Position numbers and translations under genes: made by a program. Under the pieces are notes generated by a model. It saw only the letters and a program-made list of their open reading frames with translations, did no database searches and was not told the origin of the DNA. From Hippopus hippopus (lineage: Eukaryota; Mollusca; Bivalvia; Cardiida; Cardiidae), in NCBI GenBank assembly GCA_946811185.2, contig OX328099.1, positions 14,039,859 to 14,103,858 of the forward strand: 64,000 nt of DNA. The letters are read 5' to 3'. Position 1 is the stretch's first letter; every line of letters begins with the position of its first letter. Below, piece after piece: positions 56,155 through 64,000 of the stretch.

Positions 56155-56468
56155 TAAGGCTTTTCTTTATAAATCTATTGCCAAACCTTTTTAAGACGGT
56201 TGAAGTAAACATTATTGATAATGAAGTGATTTTTTAAAGCTCTTTATCCTTTGATGTTTTCAATACTTTCAAAATAGATACTTTATTTTTCCTTAAAAGA
56301 ATAGTAGTCTGCTTGCTATTAAACCCCTCAGTGAAACAGGCAAGGAAAACAAATTGCATCTAATTTCTGATCTTTATTCCTTTTATGCATGATTTTACAA
56401 TTTACAATTATATACAATGCCAAAATGGGGGAAAAATGCAATAACAAAAGCACTAATGAATGAAAAAT

Positions 56469-56683
56469 ATAACTAAAGACAAAATTTTGGACTCGTCAGT
56501 ACTAAACACATTTGTAGACAACAAATTAAATAAGGTTCAAAGGATGTCACCTGTCTTTGAAAAGGTAGGAAAAAGGTGGAGAAAGGGAGAAAATGCCGGC
56601 AACCAGCCTGCCTTTATCACAATGTTTTCAACATGTTTTTTCTCCAGGGTTGCAAAAACATGGAACTGTTTGATAAAGGTCTA
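56469..56683 (+). repeat. Decayed TTAA-A element
   Basis: TAACTAAAGACAAAATTTTG starts it. The core AAATGCCGGCAACCAGCCTG is damaged. The right end is GTTTGATAAAGGTCTA. Confidence 0.6.
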
Positions 56684-56825
56684 TATAAAAGAATCTGATG
56701 TACACATGAACCAAACTTTATAAGATGACTGCAAAGTCCCACTTTCAAAACATTGTTCAATAAATGTTGAGAACTTGCTGAAATCGTTGATAATGGATGA
56801 CATTATTTGAGCCATGCTCTGTTAA

Positions 56826-57164
56826 GGTAGTAGACCCCTAATGGAAAACAGCTATCTCCACTATATTATCCCACAAAATTTGCTAAGATTAAAAATGAGT
56901 ATTATTGTACTACTTTAACCAAGCCACTTTTTCCTTTTTTTCCTTCTTAAAATTATCATTTATAAATCTGAAACTACTATATTCTCATTACAAAGGGAGA
57001 TTATAATTACCTCCCTTTTCAGGAAACTAACAAAAGTATCAACAAATAATTTCAAGATAGACATCAAAGGAATTTCTGGTCGGTTAAAAATGTGCAAAAG
57101 TATTATATCAACTAACTAGAAATTTTATTCCATGTTGCACTAGAAGCGTTAGGTGTCTACTACC
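56826..57164. mobile_element. TTAA-C miniature element
   Basis: 339 bp flanked by TTAA at 56822-56825 and 57165-57168. The ends are GGTAGTAGACCCCTAATGG and, inverted, GGTAGTAGACACCTAACG. An internal inverted pair AAAGGGAG / CTCCCTTT encloses about 11 bases near 57000. No coding capacity. A single copy in this window. Confidence 0.75.
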
Positions 57165-57184
57165 TTAAAAGGCCTTAACGCACC

Positions 57185-57400
57185 TGCAAAAGGTATCAAC
57201 ACATGTCAGCCTGTCTAATTCACACAGGCTGACCCAGATTAAAACTTTTGGCTATTATTGTTTGTTGGTTGTTATACAAAATGGATTTTACTGAACCATA
57301 ATATATGAGCATTGATGACTTACTTGGCATCATGTATCATGAGAATGCATTAAACCCCCCTTTGCCAGAGCATTGCTCATTTATTGTAGGACCTTATGTC
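57185..57400 (+). repeat. Interspersed repeat PAL2
   Basis: It begins with the hairpin GTCAGCCTGT-CTAATTC-ACACAGGCTGAC. Downstream similarity to 36226-36440 includes AAACCCCCCTTTGCCAGAGC. Confidence 0.5.
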
Positions 57401-57656
57401 TTTGTTCTGTGACTTCAGTATGAAATTTTGCAAAAAAATATATGGAAACACACTAACAAAGTATCTGCCAATATACCTTTGGTTGACTCATTATGTCCAG
57501 TAGTCCATCTTTTCTGTCTTACAATAAACCACTTTTGAAAACATTGGGCAAAGGAAAAAATTACAACATAAGCTATTTTTTTTCTTTTATCACAATCTCT
57601 GTATGTGTTAAACCTTCATAAATTTTGATAATCACACAGTCTCAAGAGGTAAAGTA

Positions 57657-57863
57657 TCAACTCTGTACCAAACAACAAAATTTTAGACTCATCCAAATTG
57701 TAAGCATTTGCAGACAACAAATTAAATGTAGCTCAAATGACGGGCTTTTCTTTTGAAAGGTTACCGGTATGTAACACATTGTGGAATTTTCTCCTATGCC
57801 CACGTTTTAAACAGGCTTTTTCCTAAAAGTTGTTAAAACATGGGATTGTTGGTATAGGGTTAA
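57657..57863 (+). repeat. TTAA-A element with broken core
   Basis: TCAACTCTGTACCAAACAAC to TTGGTATAGGGTTAA. The left core arm is replaced by AAAGGTTACCGGTATGTAAC. The right TTAA is shared with the next copy. Confidence 0.7.
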
Positions 57864-58082
57864 CTCTTTATCACACAATCCTGAGTTTTAAGGAACCTTG
57901 GAAATAAGACTTATGAAAACACTATGGAAAAAGGAGAAAATGCTGGTTAACAGCATTTTCTCCTTTTCCCATGATGTTTTTTTTAACCTTTTGGAAACAA
58001 ATCCAATCATTTGAGCCACATTAAACATTGACGTCTGCAAATGCTTTCAATTAGGACCAGTCTAAAATACTGTAAAGATTAA
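57860..58082 (-). repeat. TTAA-A element
   Basis: TTAACTCTTTATCACACAAT. The core is GGTTAAC near 57946. The right end is shortened to AAAATACTGTAAAGATTAA. Confidence 0.78.
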
Positions 58083-58381
58083 TTCATGGCAAAAATGATA
58101 AACGTGCTAGCACAAGGGATGATCTACAGACATACTATCATTGCTTTCAAAAATCACAGCTGCTCTCACAATCACTAGCAAAACTGCTGGAAAAAGGAGC
58201 ATTATTGAATTGAATGGCAACAATATTTTTGCTTTTCACTAAGAATTAAGTTGTGGGTCCTCATAATGAGTTGACTTATCAAGACAATCTGTTTGAGTAC
58301 CCACAACATGGGTTTTGGTGTAGATCTGGTGATCCTCATATAAGATTATCTTCTCTACAACCCTGTACAAGCACATCAGTT

Positions 58382-58594
58382 AAGAACTCTTTAACAAGAC
58401 TACAAAGTTTTAGACTTGTCAATATGGACAGCATTTGTAGACAGCAAATGTAATGTGGCTAAACGGATGGGATTTGTCCTTGGCATGATAGAAAACAATG
58501 TGTTTACTAGCACTTACTCCTTTTTATTCAATGTTTTCAAAAGCCCTCTACCTCAGGGCCACAACATCATGACATTCTTTGCTGAAGGGTTGGC
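58382..58594 (+). repeat. TTAA-A element
   Basis: AGAACTCTTTAACAAGACTA starts it. The arm CATTTGTAGACAGCAAATG is kept. The core has lost the GGGAAAAGGAGAAAATGC arm. It would lie in the 3' untranslated region of the exon at 58639 if that gene call is right. Confidence 0.6.
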
Positions 58595-58638
58595 CTATAC
58601 AGTTTATAACAGAGATCACATACAGGAGATTCCACGAC

Positions 58639-58715
58639 TCATTCTCCCCGACCTTTTCCTGGTCTATTTCCTCCACCTCCTCGACCTCCCCGACCACCTC
58701 CTCGCCCAAATGCAC
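58639..58715 (-). CDS. Candidate terminal exon of an RGG/GAR-domain protein
   Basis: On the minus strand a 3' splice site (ATATATTTGTAG ending at 58716) is followed by codons for AFGRGGGRGGRGGGGNRPGK then GRGE and a TGA at 58641-58639. Glycine-arginine-rich tails of this form bind RNA and are arginine-methylated; they occur at the C-terminus of proteins such as LSM4, GAR1, fibrillarin and some Sm proteins. LSM4 is my first guess from the FG plus RGRGG spacing, but 25 residues cannot decide. The exon starts in phase 1, consistent with a split Gly codon. Upstream exons would lie at higher coordinates; I found none before the window end. AATAAA on the minus strand lies near 58529-58534. Confidence 0.5.
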
Positions 58716-59115
58716 CTACAAATATATAAAATTATCAAGACCTAGTCCAACTAACACAGGCTATTGCAAGACCCTATCAAGATCACATGATACAAATAAG
58801 AATGTTTAACCTATTACTATTACAGGTTTTTTAATTACTTCTAACATTTTCACAAAGGACATTTCCAAGGTAGGGAGAATATCCTTTTTCTACACCATGA
58901 AAAAAAATGTGGGCTGGGGAGCAACTGTCTGCTACAAGCATCTGCTCCAATTTACACAATGTATTACATAGCTGTCAATTGCAGAGGCATCAAGGGTCAT
59001 ACAGTGATAGGTCAAAGAAAAGGACAGTTCTTTTGGCAACTACTCATATTCTAACAATGTGACAAAAGAAGTCTACTATACTGGTAGTTATGATGAAGTA
59101 CGCTTTCTTCTCTTG
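58716..59115. other. Probable intron sequence with a decayed TTAA-A core
   Basis: If the RGG exon is real, this is its upstream intron. A core remnant (AAAAATGTGGGCTGGGGAGC ... ACAATGTATTAC) lies at about 58900-58965. Confidence 0.35.
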
Positions 59116-59329
59116 TTAACTCTTTATCAAATGACATCTTAACTGAAAGCAGTTGCAGTCGACATTTCAAATAGGGCTCATATCAAGGAATTTGTCTTTG
59201 ATAGGATAGGAAACATTTTGCGAAAAGGAGAAAATACTGGTTACCAGCATTTTCTCCTATTCCCCACAATGTTTTCAAAAGCCTTCCTAATGAAGGTCAT
59301 TAAAACTCAGAGTTGTATGGTAAGGGGTT
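59116..59329 (+). repeat. TTAA-A element
   Basis: TTAACTCTTTATCAAATGAC; core GGTTACC near 59245; right end GTATGGTAAGGGGTTC. It is shorter than usual because of a deletion in the long arm (ATGACATCTTAACTGAAAG). Confidence 0.75.
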
Positions 59330-59429
59330 CTGATGTTCCAAGTGTACTTGAATTATTCCACACCAAGATACAAATTAAAGAAGACATAAACATTCCTAGG
59401 GAAGAAAAGATTACTAAACTAACAAGTAG

Positions 59430-59680
59430 AACCAGCCCAGTGGTAGTGCGCAGGGCTAGTAATCCTAGAGTTGAGAGTTTGAAATCTTCAGCACTGCAAA
59501 AATTCTTGCGAGGGCTGATGAAAGACATTGCTATAGAATTATTTCTCTCATCCATCTTTGTTTATTTGGAAGAGCAGCCAGTGGTTTCAAAAGCATGTTG
59601 TACACAGAACTGATACAGAAATTCCTAGAAAGCATGGATATGTGTACTTGTAGCCCTGACTCAACTTAAATACTGTTGAA
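59430..59680 (+). repeat. tRNA-derived SINE, type c
   Basis: The A-box region is GCCCAGTGGTAGTGCG and the B box is weak. The body has AGCAGCCAGTGGTTTC and GAAAGCATGGATATGTG; the tail is CTCAACTTAAATACTGTTGA. HL1 copy 3 begins at the next base. Confidence 0.7.
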
Positions 59681-61180
59681 ACAAGAGCGGCAAATTGTCG
59701 CAAGATACGCCAGTCCCACCGCCAGTTGTCGAGGGGGGATAATAATCATAAAGGGCAGGTAGAGGAAAACAGTAGTGCAGCATAAATTATGTAAGTGATT
59801 GAAATAGGCATGAATGTCTCCTCTAATGTTAAGGAAACATGCATATAAAGTTTCAGGTCATTCCAACATGTAAAGACAAAGTTATATTGTAGAGAAGCAT
59901 GAAAAGCTGTTAAAAAAAAAAAAAAAAATGAATAGGGAATAATTCCAAAAGGGCTATAGGTAAGGTTACGGCTCTAGTGCATTGCACTTTCCGTAACTGC
60001 AACAAACATGTTTACCAAGTCTCAAGTCAATTTGACTTGAGGTGACAAAGTTCCGTTCCGGGCAAGCAAGAAATACTGTAAAAATGAAGATCAAAGTGGA
60101 ATTACTCAAAATCCACGCTAGGTAGAGTTATTGTTCTTGCACACTGTACCCCGTAATATTGCAACAAACATGCATACCAAGTTTGAAGTCGTTCTGACTT
60201 GAGATGACAAAGTTATATTCTGTACAAGGACTAAATGCTGTAAAAATGACGATCAAAGGGAAATAACTCAAAGACACCCGAGGTAGAGTTACAATTCTTG
60301 CACACTGCACTTCCAAATATTGCAACAAATAAGCATACCATATTTCAAGTCATTCCTACTTAAGATGACAAAGTTTTGCTCCAGACAAGCAAGAAATGCT
60401 CTAAAAATGAAGATCAAATGGGAATCCAAATTTGAAGATGTTCAGACTAGACATGACAAAGTTATACTCTGGACAAGCAGAAAATGCTGTAAAAATGATG
60501 ATCAAAGGGAAATAACTCAAAGATAGCATGAGGTAGAGTTATGGTTCTTTTGCACTGCACTCTGTATTATTGCAACAAACACAAATGCCAAGTTTCAAGT
60601 CAATCAGACTGGAGATGACAAAGTTATGCTCCGGACAAAGAACTGGATGCCGCCCACCCGGACGCCCGCCTGCCCGCCCAGGAGTTACTGTTCTTGCACA
60701 CTGTACTCCATAATATTGCAACAAACATGCATACCATGTTTGAAGTATGCATACCATGTTTGAAGTCGTTCTGACTTGAGATGACAAAGTTATATTCCGG
60801 ACAAGCAATAAATGCTGTAAAAATGATGATCAAAGGGAAATAACTCGAAGACAGCACGAGGTAGAGTTACAATTCTTGTGCGCTGCACTTCCAAATATTG
60901 CAACAAGTAAGCATACCATATTTCAAGTCATTCCTACTTAAGATGACTAAGTTTTGCTCTGGACAAGCAAGAAATGCTATAAAAATGAAGATCAAAGGGG
61001 GAATAACTCAAAGTTCGTGCTAGGAAGAGTTATGGTTCTTGTGCACTACACTCCGTTATTTTTCAACAATCATGCATACCAAATTTGAAGATGTTCAGAC
61101 TTGAGATGACAAAATTATATTCCGGACAAGCAGAAAATGCTGTAAACATGACGATCAAAGGGAAATAACTCAAAGACAGC

Positions 61181-61732
61181 TGTTACGGGAGACCACTCCT
61201 TCATGCATGGCTTCGTCCCGATTTAAATACAATACCTAACAACTGCGTTAGGGAGATATCTCTTTAGCTCAGTGGTTATGGTATTGGCCTTTCGTCCGGG
61301 AGTTCTAGGTTTGAATCCTGCCTGGTCCCTTTATTTCTGCTATGCATTTGTTCATTTGTTTCTTTGTTATGGACTTTGTTCGTAAGATGGGGGCTCGTCC
61401 GGAATTGGCCATTGAGCCATTAATCCCATTTGTTGTCCAAAAACGGACATTTGTTGTCTTAATAAAAGACTTACTGACTAATAAGGCTTCGAGTCATCAA
61501 TAAATGATGACTTTAAGAGGGGGTGTGTTACGGGAGACCACTCCTTCATGCATGGCTTCGTCCCGATTTAAATACAATACCTAACAACTGCATTAGGGAG
61601 ATATCTTTTTAGCTCAGTGGTTGTGGTATTGGCCTTTCGTCCTGGAGTTCTAGGTTCGAATCCTGCCCGGTCCCTTTATTTCTGCCATGCATTTGTTCAT
61701 TTGTTTCTTTGTTACGGACTTTGTTCGTAAGA
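61181..61732 (+). mobile_element. Miniature LTR retroelement (TRIM-like) with tRNA-like LTRs
   Basis: Two direct 207-bp repeats (61181-61387 and 61526-61732; I count 8 differences) start TGTTACGGGAGACC and end TTGTTCGTAAGA. CAGC flanks the whole (61177-61180 and 61733-61736), and the interrupted HL1 unit is continuous when the element is removed. Directly after the first LTR is TGGGGGCTCGTCCGG (61388-61402), which fits a tRNA-Pro primer-binding site. A purine tract (AAGAGGGGG) precedes the second LTR. Only 138 bp lie between LTRs, so there is no gag or pol. Each LTR holds an A box (TAGCTCAGTGG at 61265 and 61610) and a B box 44 and 43 bases further on (GGTTTGAATCC at 61309, GGTTCGAATCC at 61653). 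Confidence 0.82.
61249..61329 (+). promoter_or_regulatory. tRNA-like pol III promoter within the 5' LTR
   Basis: AGGGA at the start and TCCCT at the end can pair, with A and B boxes at tRNA spacing between. The D and anticodon stems are poor, so I do not assign an anticodon and do not call it a functional tRNA gene. The same block in the 3' LTR (about 61594-61673) has a consensus B box. Confidence 0.6.
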
Positions 61733-62037
61733 CAGCATAAGGTAGAGTTATGGTTCTTTTGCAATGCACTCCGTATTATTGCAACAAACACAAATGCCAA
61801 GTTTCAAGTCAATCAGACTGGAGATGACAAAGTTATGCTCTGGACAAAGAACTGGAAGCCGCCCTCCCGCTGGACGCCCGCCTGCCCACCAGCCCGCCCG
61901 GACGCCCCCCCTAATACGTGCCGTCTTCGACGGGCTTATAAAAAAATATTCAACTCTTTAACAGACAACAAAATTTTAGATCACTCCCTATCGAAAAAAT
62001 TTGCAGACAACAAAATAAATGTGGCTGAAATTATATA

Positions 62038-63557
62038 CTGAACCAAAAAAGAAACTTCCCCTGTGTTTAAGTGCAAATGCAATGTTATTTAAAAAAATCA
62101 AAATATCATATGACCTACATATATTCGGGCGAACAATTATGTGTCCAATAAAACAAATTTTAACTCGATTGAAAGCATTTTGCAGAAGAAACCCGATGAA
62201 AGCGATTTTCACGTGCATGCACGGACCAGTATAATTCGTGTATATTTTTTGAAACCTTTCAGTCTAATTTTATAGACTTTCATGTCAATAAGAAAAAGAC
62301 GTTGAAAAAAATTAAATTCTTTTTAGTTTTCTTTATTTTTGATATGCCTAGAATTCCGCAAAATTTACGCGAACGTGCTATTGGCATGCTTAATGCTGGT
62401 ATGACGATGAATGCTGTTGCTATGAATACTGGATGTTCTACTCGTGCTATTTGACACCTTAGACAACGTTTTCAAGCAACAGGGCGTACGGAAGATCGAC
62501 CACGTAGTGGACGTCCTCGCGTCACAACGCGCGGCCAAGACCGCTATATTCGGAACACCCACCTGCACAATCGCTTCCAAACTGCCACAGCCACTGCTGC
62601 TAACACCCCTGGTACACATAACAACCGTATATCTGCCCAAACTGTGCGCAATCGCTTGCACGAGGGTGGGCTACGTGCACGTCGTCCATATGTTGGTTGT
62701 GTTTTGACGCGACATCACCGCGTAAATCGTGTTAATTGGGCACGTACACACCAACGCTGGCTTAGACAACAATGGAATAGCATTCTTTTCTCTGACAAGT
62801 CCAGGTTTTCCATTCATCGAGGTGATGGCAGGGTTTGAGTATACCGTAGGAGAAATGAACGTCATGCCGACTGTTGCGTACTTGAACGAGATCGTTTTGG
62901 GGGTGGGGGTTCTGTCTTGGTCTGGGCGGGCACTGCACATGGCTTTCGCACTAATCTCGTCATTATCGAAGGGAATTTGAATGCCGAGATGAAATTCTTG
63001 CGAGGCACGTTATCCCACTGTTTCAAAATAATGCCAATATCACTCTTTTTCAGCATGATAATGCCACAAGCCATACAGCTAGGGACAATGTGAATTTCCT
63101 CAGGGCGAATAACATTGCATTTATTAATGACTGGCCTGCCAAAAGCCCTGATCTGAATCCCATTGAACACCTTTGGGATAATTTGGACCAGCGTGTTAGA
63201 CGTCGCCCTATTCCACCGTCAAACGTCATTCAGCTAAGACAAGGCTTAATTCAGGAATGGAACAACATTCCACAAGCCGAAATCAATACACTTATCCGTT
63301 CTATGCGCCAACGATACCATGCAGTCCTTCATGCTGAAGGTGGTCATACCCAGCATTAATTTGTGATTTTGGTGAGCGACCCCTTCCACATTTTAACTAC
63401 CATTTCACTACTTTTGGATAAACCCTCAGCAATAATTTTTTTCACACAAAGTCGCAATAAAATAGTCTTTCAATGCATATAAATCTAGTTTAATCCTGAT
63501 TTTCATATTTGTGTATGTCTGCACTTAAACACAGGGGAAGTTTCTTTTTTGGTTCAG
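62038..63557 (+). mobile_element. Tc1-like transposon, element 2 (DD35E)
   Basis: 1,520 bp with perfect 38-bp terminal inverted repeats (62038-62075 and 63520-63557, beginning CTGAACCAAAAAAGAAAC). TA flanks it in a TATATA context. The perfect ends contrast with the broken gene inside, which may mean relatively recent movement in trans. Confidence 0.88.
62344..63359 (+). pseudogene. Tc1-like transposase, inactivated
   Basis: The start at 62344 reads MPRIPQNLRERAIGMLNAG, a helix-turn-helix region. The catalytic residues are D at 62794 (LFSDKSRF), D at 63057 (FQHDNATSH) and E at 63165 (SPDLNPIEHLWD), with 35 residues between the last two, so DD35E rather than the classic DD34E. Two in-frame TGA stops lie at 62452 (after codon 36) and 62836 (after GDGRV; probably a decayed CGA arginine codon). 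A deletion and frameshift near 62985 move the C-terminal part (from DEIL to GGHTQH, TAA at 63357) to another frame. It is related to but clearly distinct from the enzyme of element 1. Confidence 0.88.
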
Positions 63558-63857
63558 TATATATACTATTTATCATTGAAAAGGTAGAAAACATTGTAGG
63601 ACAAGGAAAGGAGATAATGCTGGTTACCAGCACTTTCTCTATTTACGAGAATGTTTTCAAAGCCTTTTTTCTTTAAAACTTTGAATTGTCCAGTAAAGGT
63701 TTAATACAAGTACATGTATCTTGCTTCATGCAATGAATGACATTTGTTATATGATTTGACTTTCAACAGCATTCTACACTAAAATTGTTTTGAACAACAC
63801 AGGCTTACGCACAATACAGGCTTAAGCATAACTTCAATTATTATTGCAGACAGTAAA

Positions 63858-64000
63858 AATTAAGATCATACTACACAAAATGACCAGTCTAGTCTTGTTT
63901 CTACAATTTCAATGCCTCTTTTGGTCAGAATATCTCTTCAAAGCTTACAGTGTAGATGTAAGATCAGACTATGTTGTGTGTAGTCTGATCTTGATCTCCT
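63858..64000 (+). repeat. PAL1 fragments at the window edge
   Basis: AAGATCATACTACACAAAAT (63858) and GTGTAGATGTAAGATCAGAC to GTAGTCTGATCTTGATC (63946-63996) are two copies. The second may continue past the window. Confidence 0.5.

Larger units (their letters stand above)
59681..61940. mobile_element. HL1 copy 3, carrying a miniature LTR element
   Basis: The left end ACAAGAGCGGCAAATTGTCG matches copies 1 and 2. The right end is GCCGTCTTCGACGGGC then TTATAA, with CCGTC / GACGG as a perfect hairpin. Internal units of roughly 160 bp are more diverged than in the other copies and include a second CCCGCC-rich junction at about 60645-60680, suggesting fusion of two elements. The insertion at 61181-61732 splits one unit. 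Confidence 0.65.
61949..63704 (+). repeat. TTAA-A element split by Tc1 element 2
   Basis: The left arm (61949-62037) is TTCAACTCTTTAACAGACAA to GTGGCTGAAATTATA. The core and right arm (63558-63704) include GCTGGTTACCAGCACTTTC and end AGTAAAGGTTTAA. The transposon entered at a TA in the long arm. Confidence 0.75.

Noticed and set aside
59218..59613. Open frame of 131 codons
   Set aside because: It runs from a TTAA-A core through unique sequence into a SINE, so it is a chance fusion frame.
61249..61329. Genuine tRNA gene
   Set aside because: A and B boxes are good but the D and anticodon stems do not fold well, and the block lies inside a direct LTR repeat.

Overview
The window looks like AT-rich nuclear DNA from an animal, most likely a bivalve mollusc. 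I see no dense gene layout, operons or bacterial signals. Instead there are tRNA-derived SINEs, Tc1-type transposons, short TTAA-flanked elements and tandem-repeat-bearing Helitron-like elements. Some of these (the ones opening ACAAGAG plus a small hairpin) resemble repeats I remember from bivalve and gastropod sequence. That recollection is not a database result.

Gene content is very sparse. I can support two consecutive + strand exon candidates (2929-3061 and 8215-8320, phase-compatible) and one minus-strand terminal exon candidate with an RGG-rich C-terminus (58639-58715). Two weaker protein-like fragments lie at 6336-6490 (-) and 36424-36592 (+). Nearly all other open frames run through repeats. 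The two transposase genes (10984-11992 and 62344-63359) are both broken.

The dominant feature is one family of short elements, called TTAA-A here. A full copy is 226-229 bp, is bounded by TTAA, has ends of the form TTAACYCTTTACCA / TGGTAAAGRGTTAA, and carries a central palindrome of about 67 bp (33-base arms around one base). I count roughly 70 full, partial or decayed copies, more than one per kilobase, in both orientations. They often lie head to tail and share one TTAA, or sit one inside another. I define + as the orientation whose left arm reads CAAAATTTTAGACTTGTCC and whose centre is GGTTACC. TTAA flanks and CCCTTT ends suggest piggyBac-type mobilisation.

Layout. 1-2.4 kb: SINEs and a long inverted repeat. 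2.4-8.9 kb: the two exon candidates among TTAA-A copies. 8.9-12.2 kb: a decayed HL2-type element and Tc1 element 1. 12.3-17.5 kb: TTAA-A copies and a TTAA-B element. 17.6-19.4 kb: HL1 copy 1. 19.5-25.4 kb: SINEs and TTAA-A copies. 25.5-28.8 kb: a hAT-like element with 8-bp target duplication and a nested HL2 element. 29.8-31.8 kb: a 32-bp minisatellite that appears to sit inside a TTAA-A copy. 31.9-33.0 kb: a run of five TTAA-A copies. 33.7-35.4 kb: HL1 copy 2 inserted in a TTAA-A copy. 36-46 kb: mixed repeats. 46.3-48.0 kb: a tandem-repeat element split by TTAA-B. 48.5-53.7 kb: TTAA-A runs and SINEs. 53.9-55.5 kb: HL2. 56.8-57.2 kb: TTAA-C. 59.7-61.9 kb: HL1 copy 3 carrying a 552-bp miniature LTR element. 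62.0-63.6 kb: Tc1 element 2 inserted in a TTAA-A copy. The nesting gives a relative order: TTAA-A copies are targets for HL1, HL2, Tc1 and for other TTAA-A copies, and the LTR element is younger than its HL1 host.

The most unusual object is the miniature LTR retroelement at 61181-61732. It has two 207-bp LTRs, a tRNA-Pro-type primer site and a purine tract with no coding capacity, and each LTR contains a tRNA-like pol III promoter (A box and B box).
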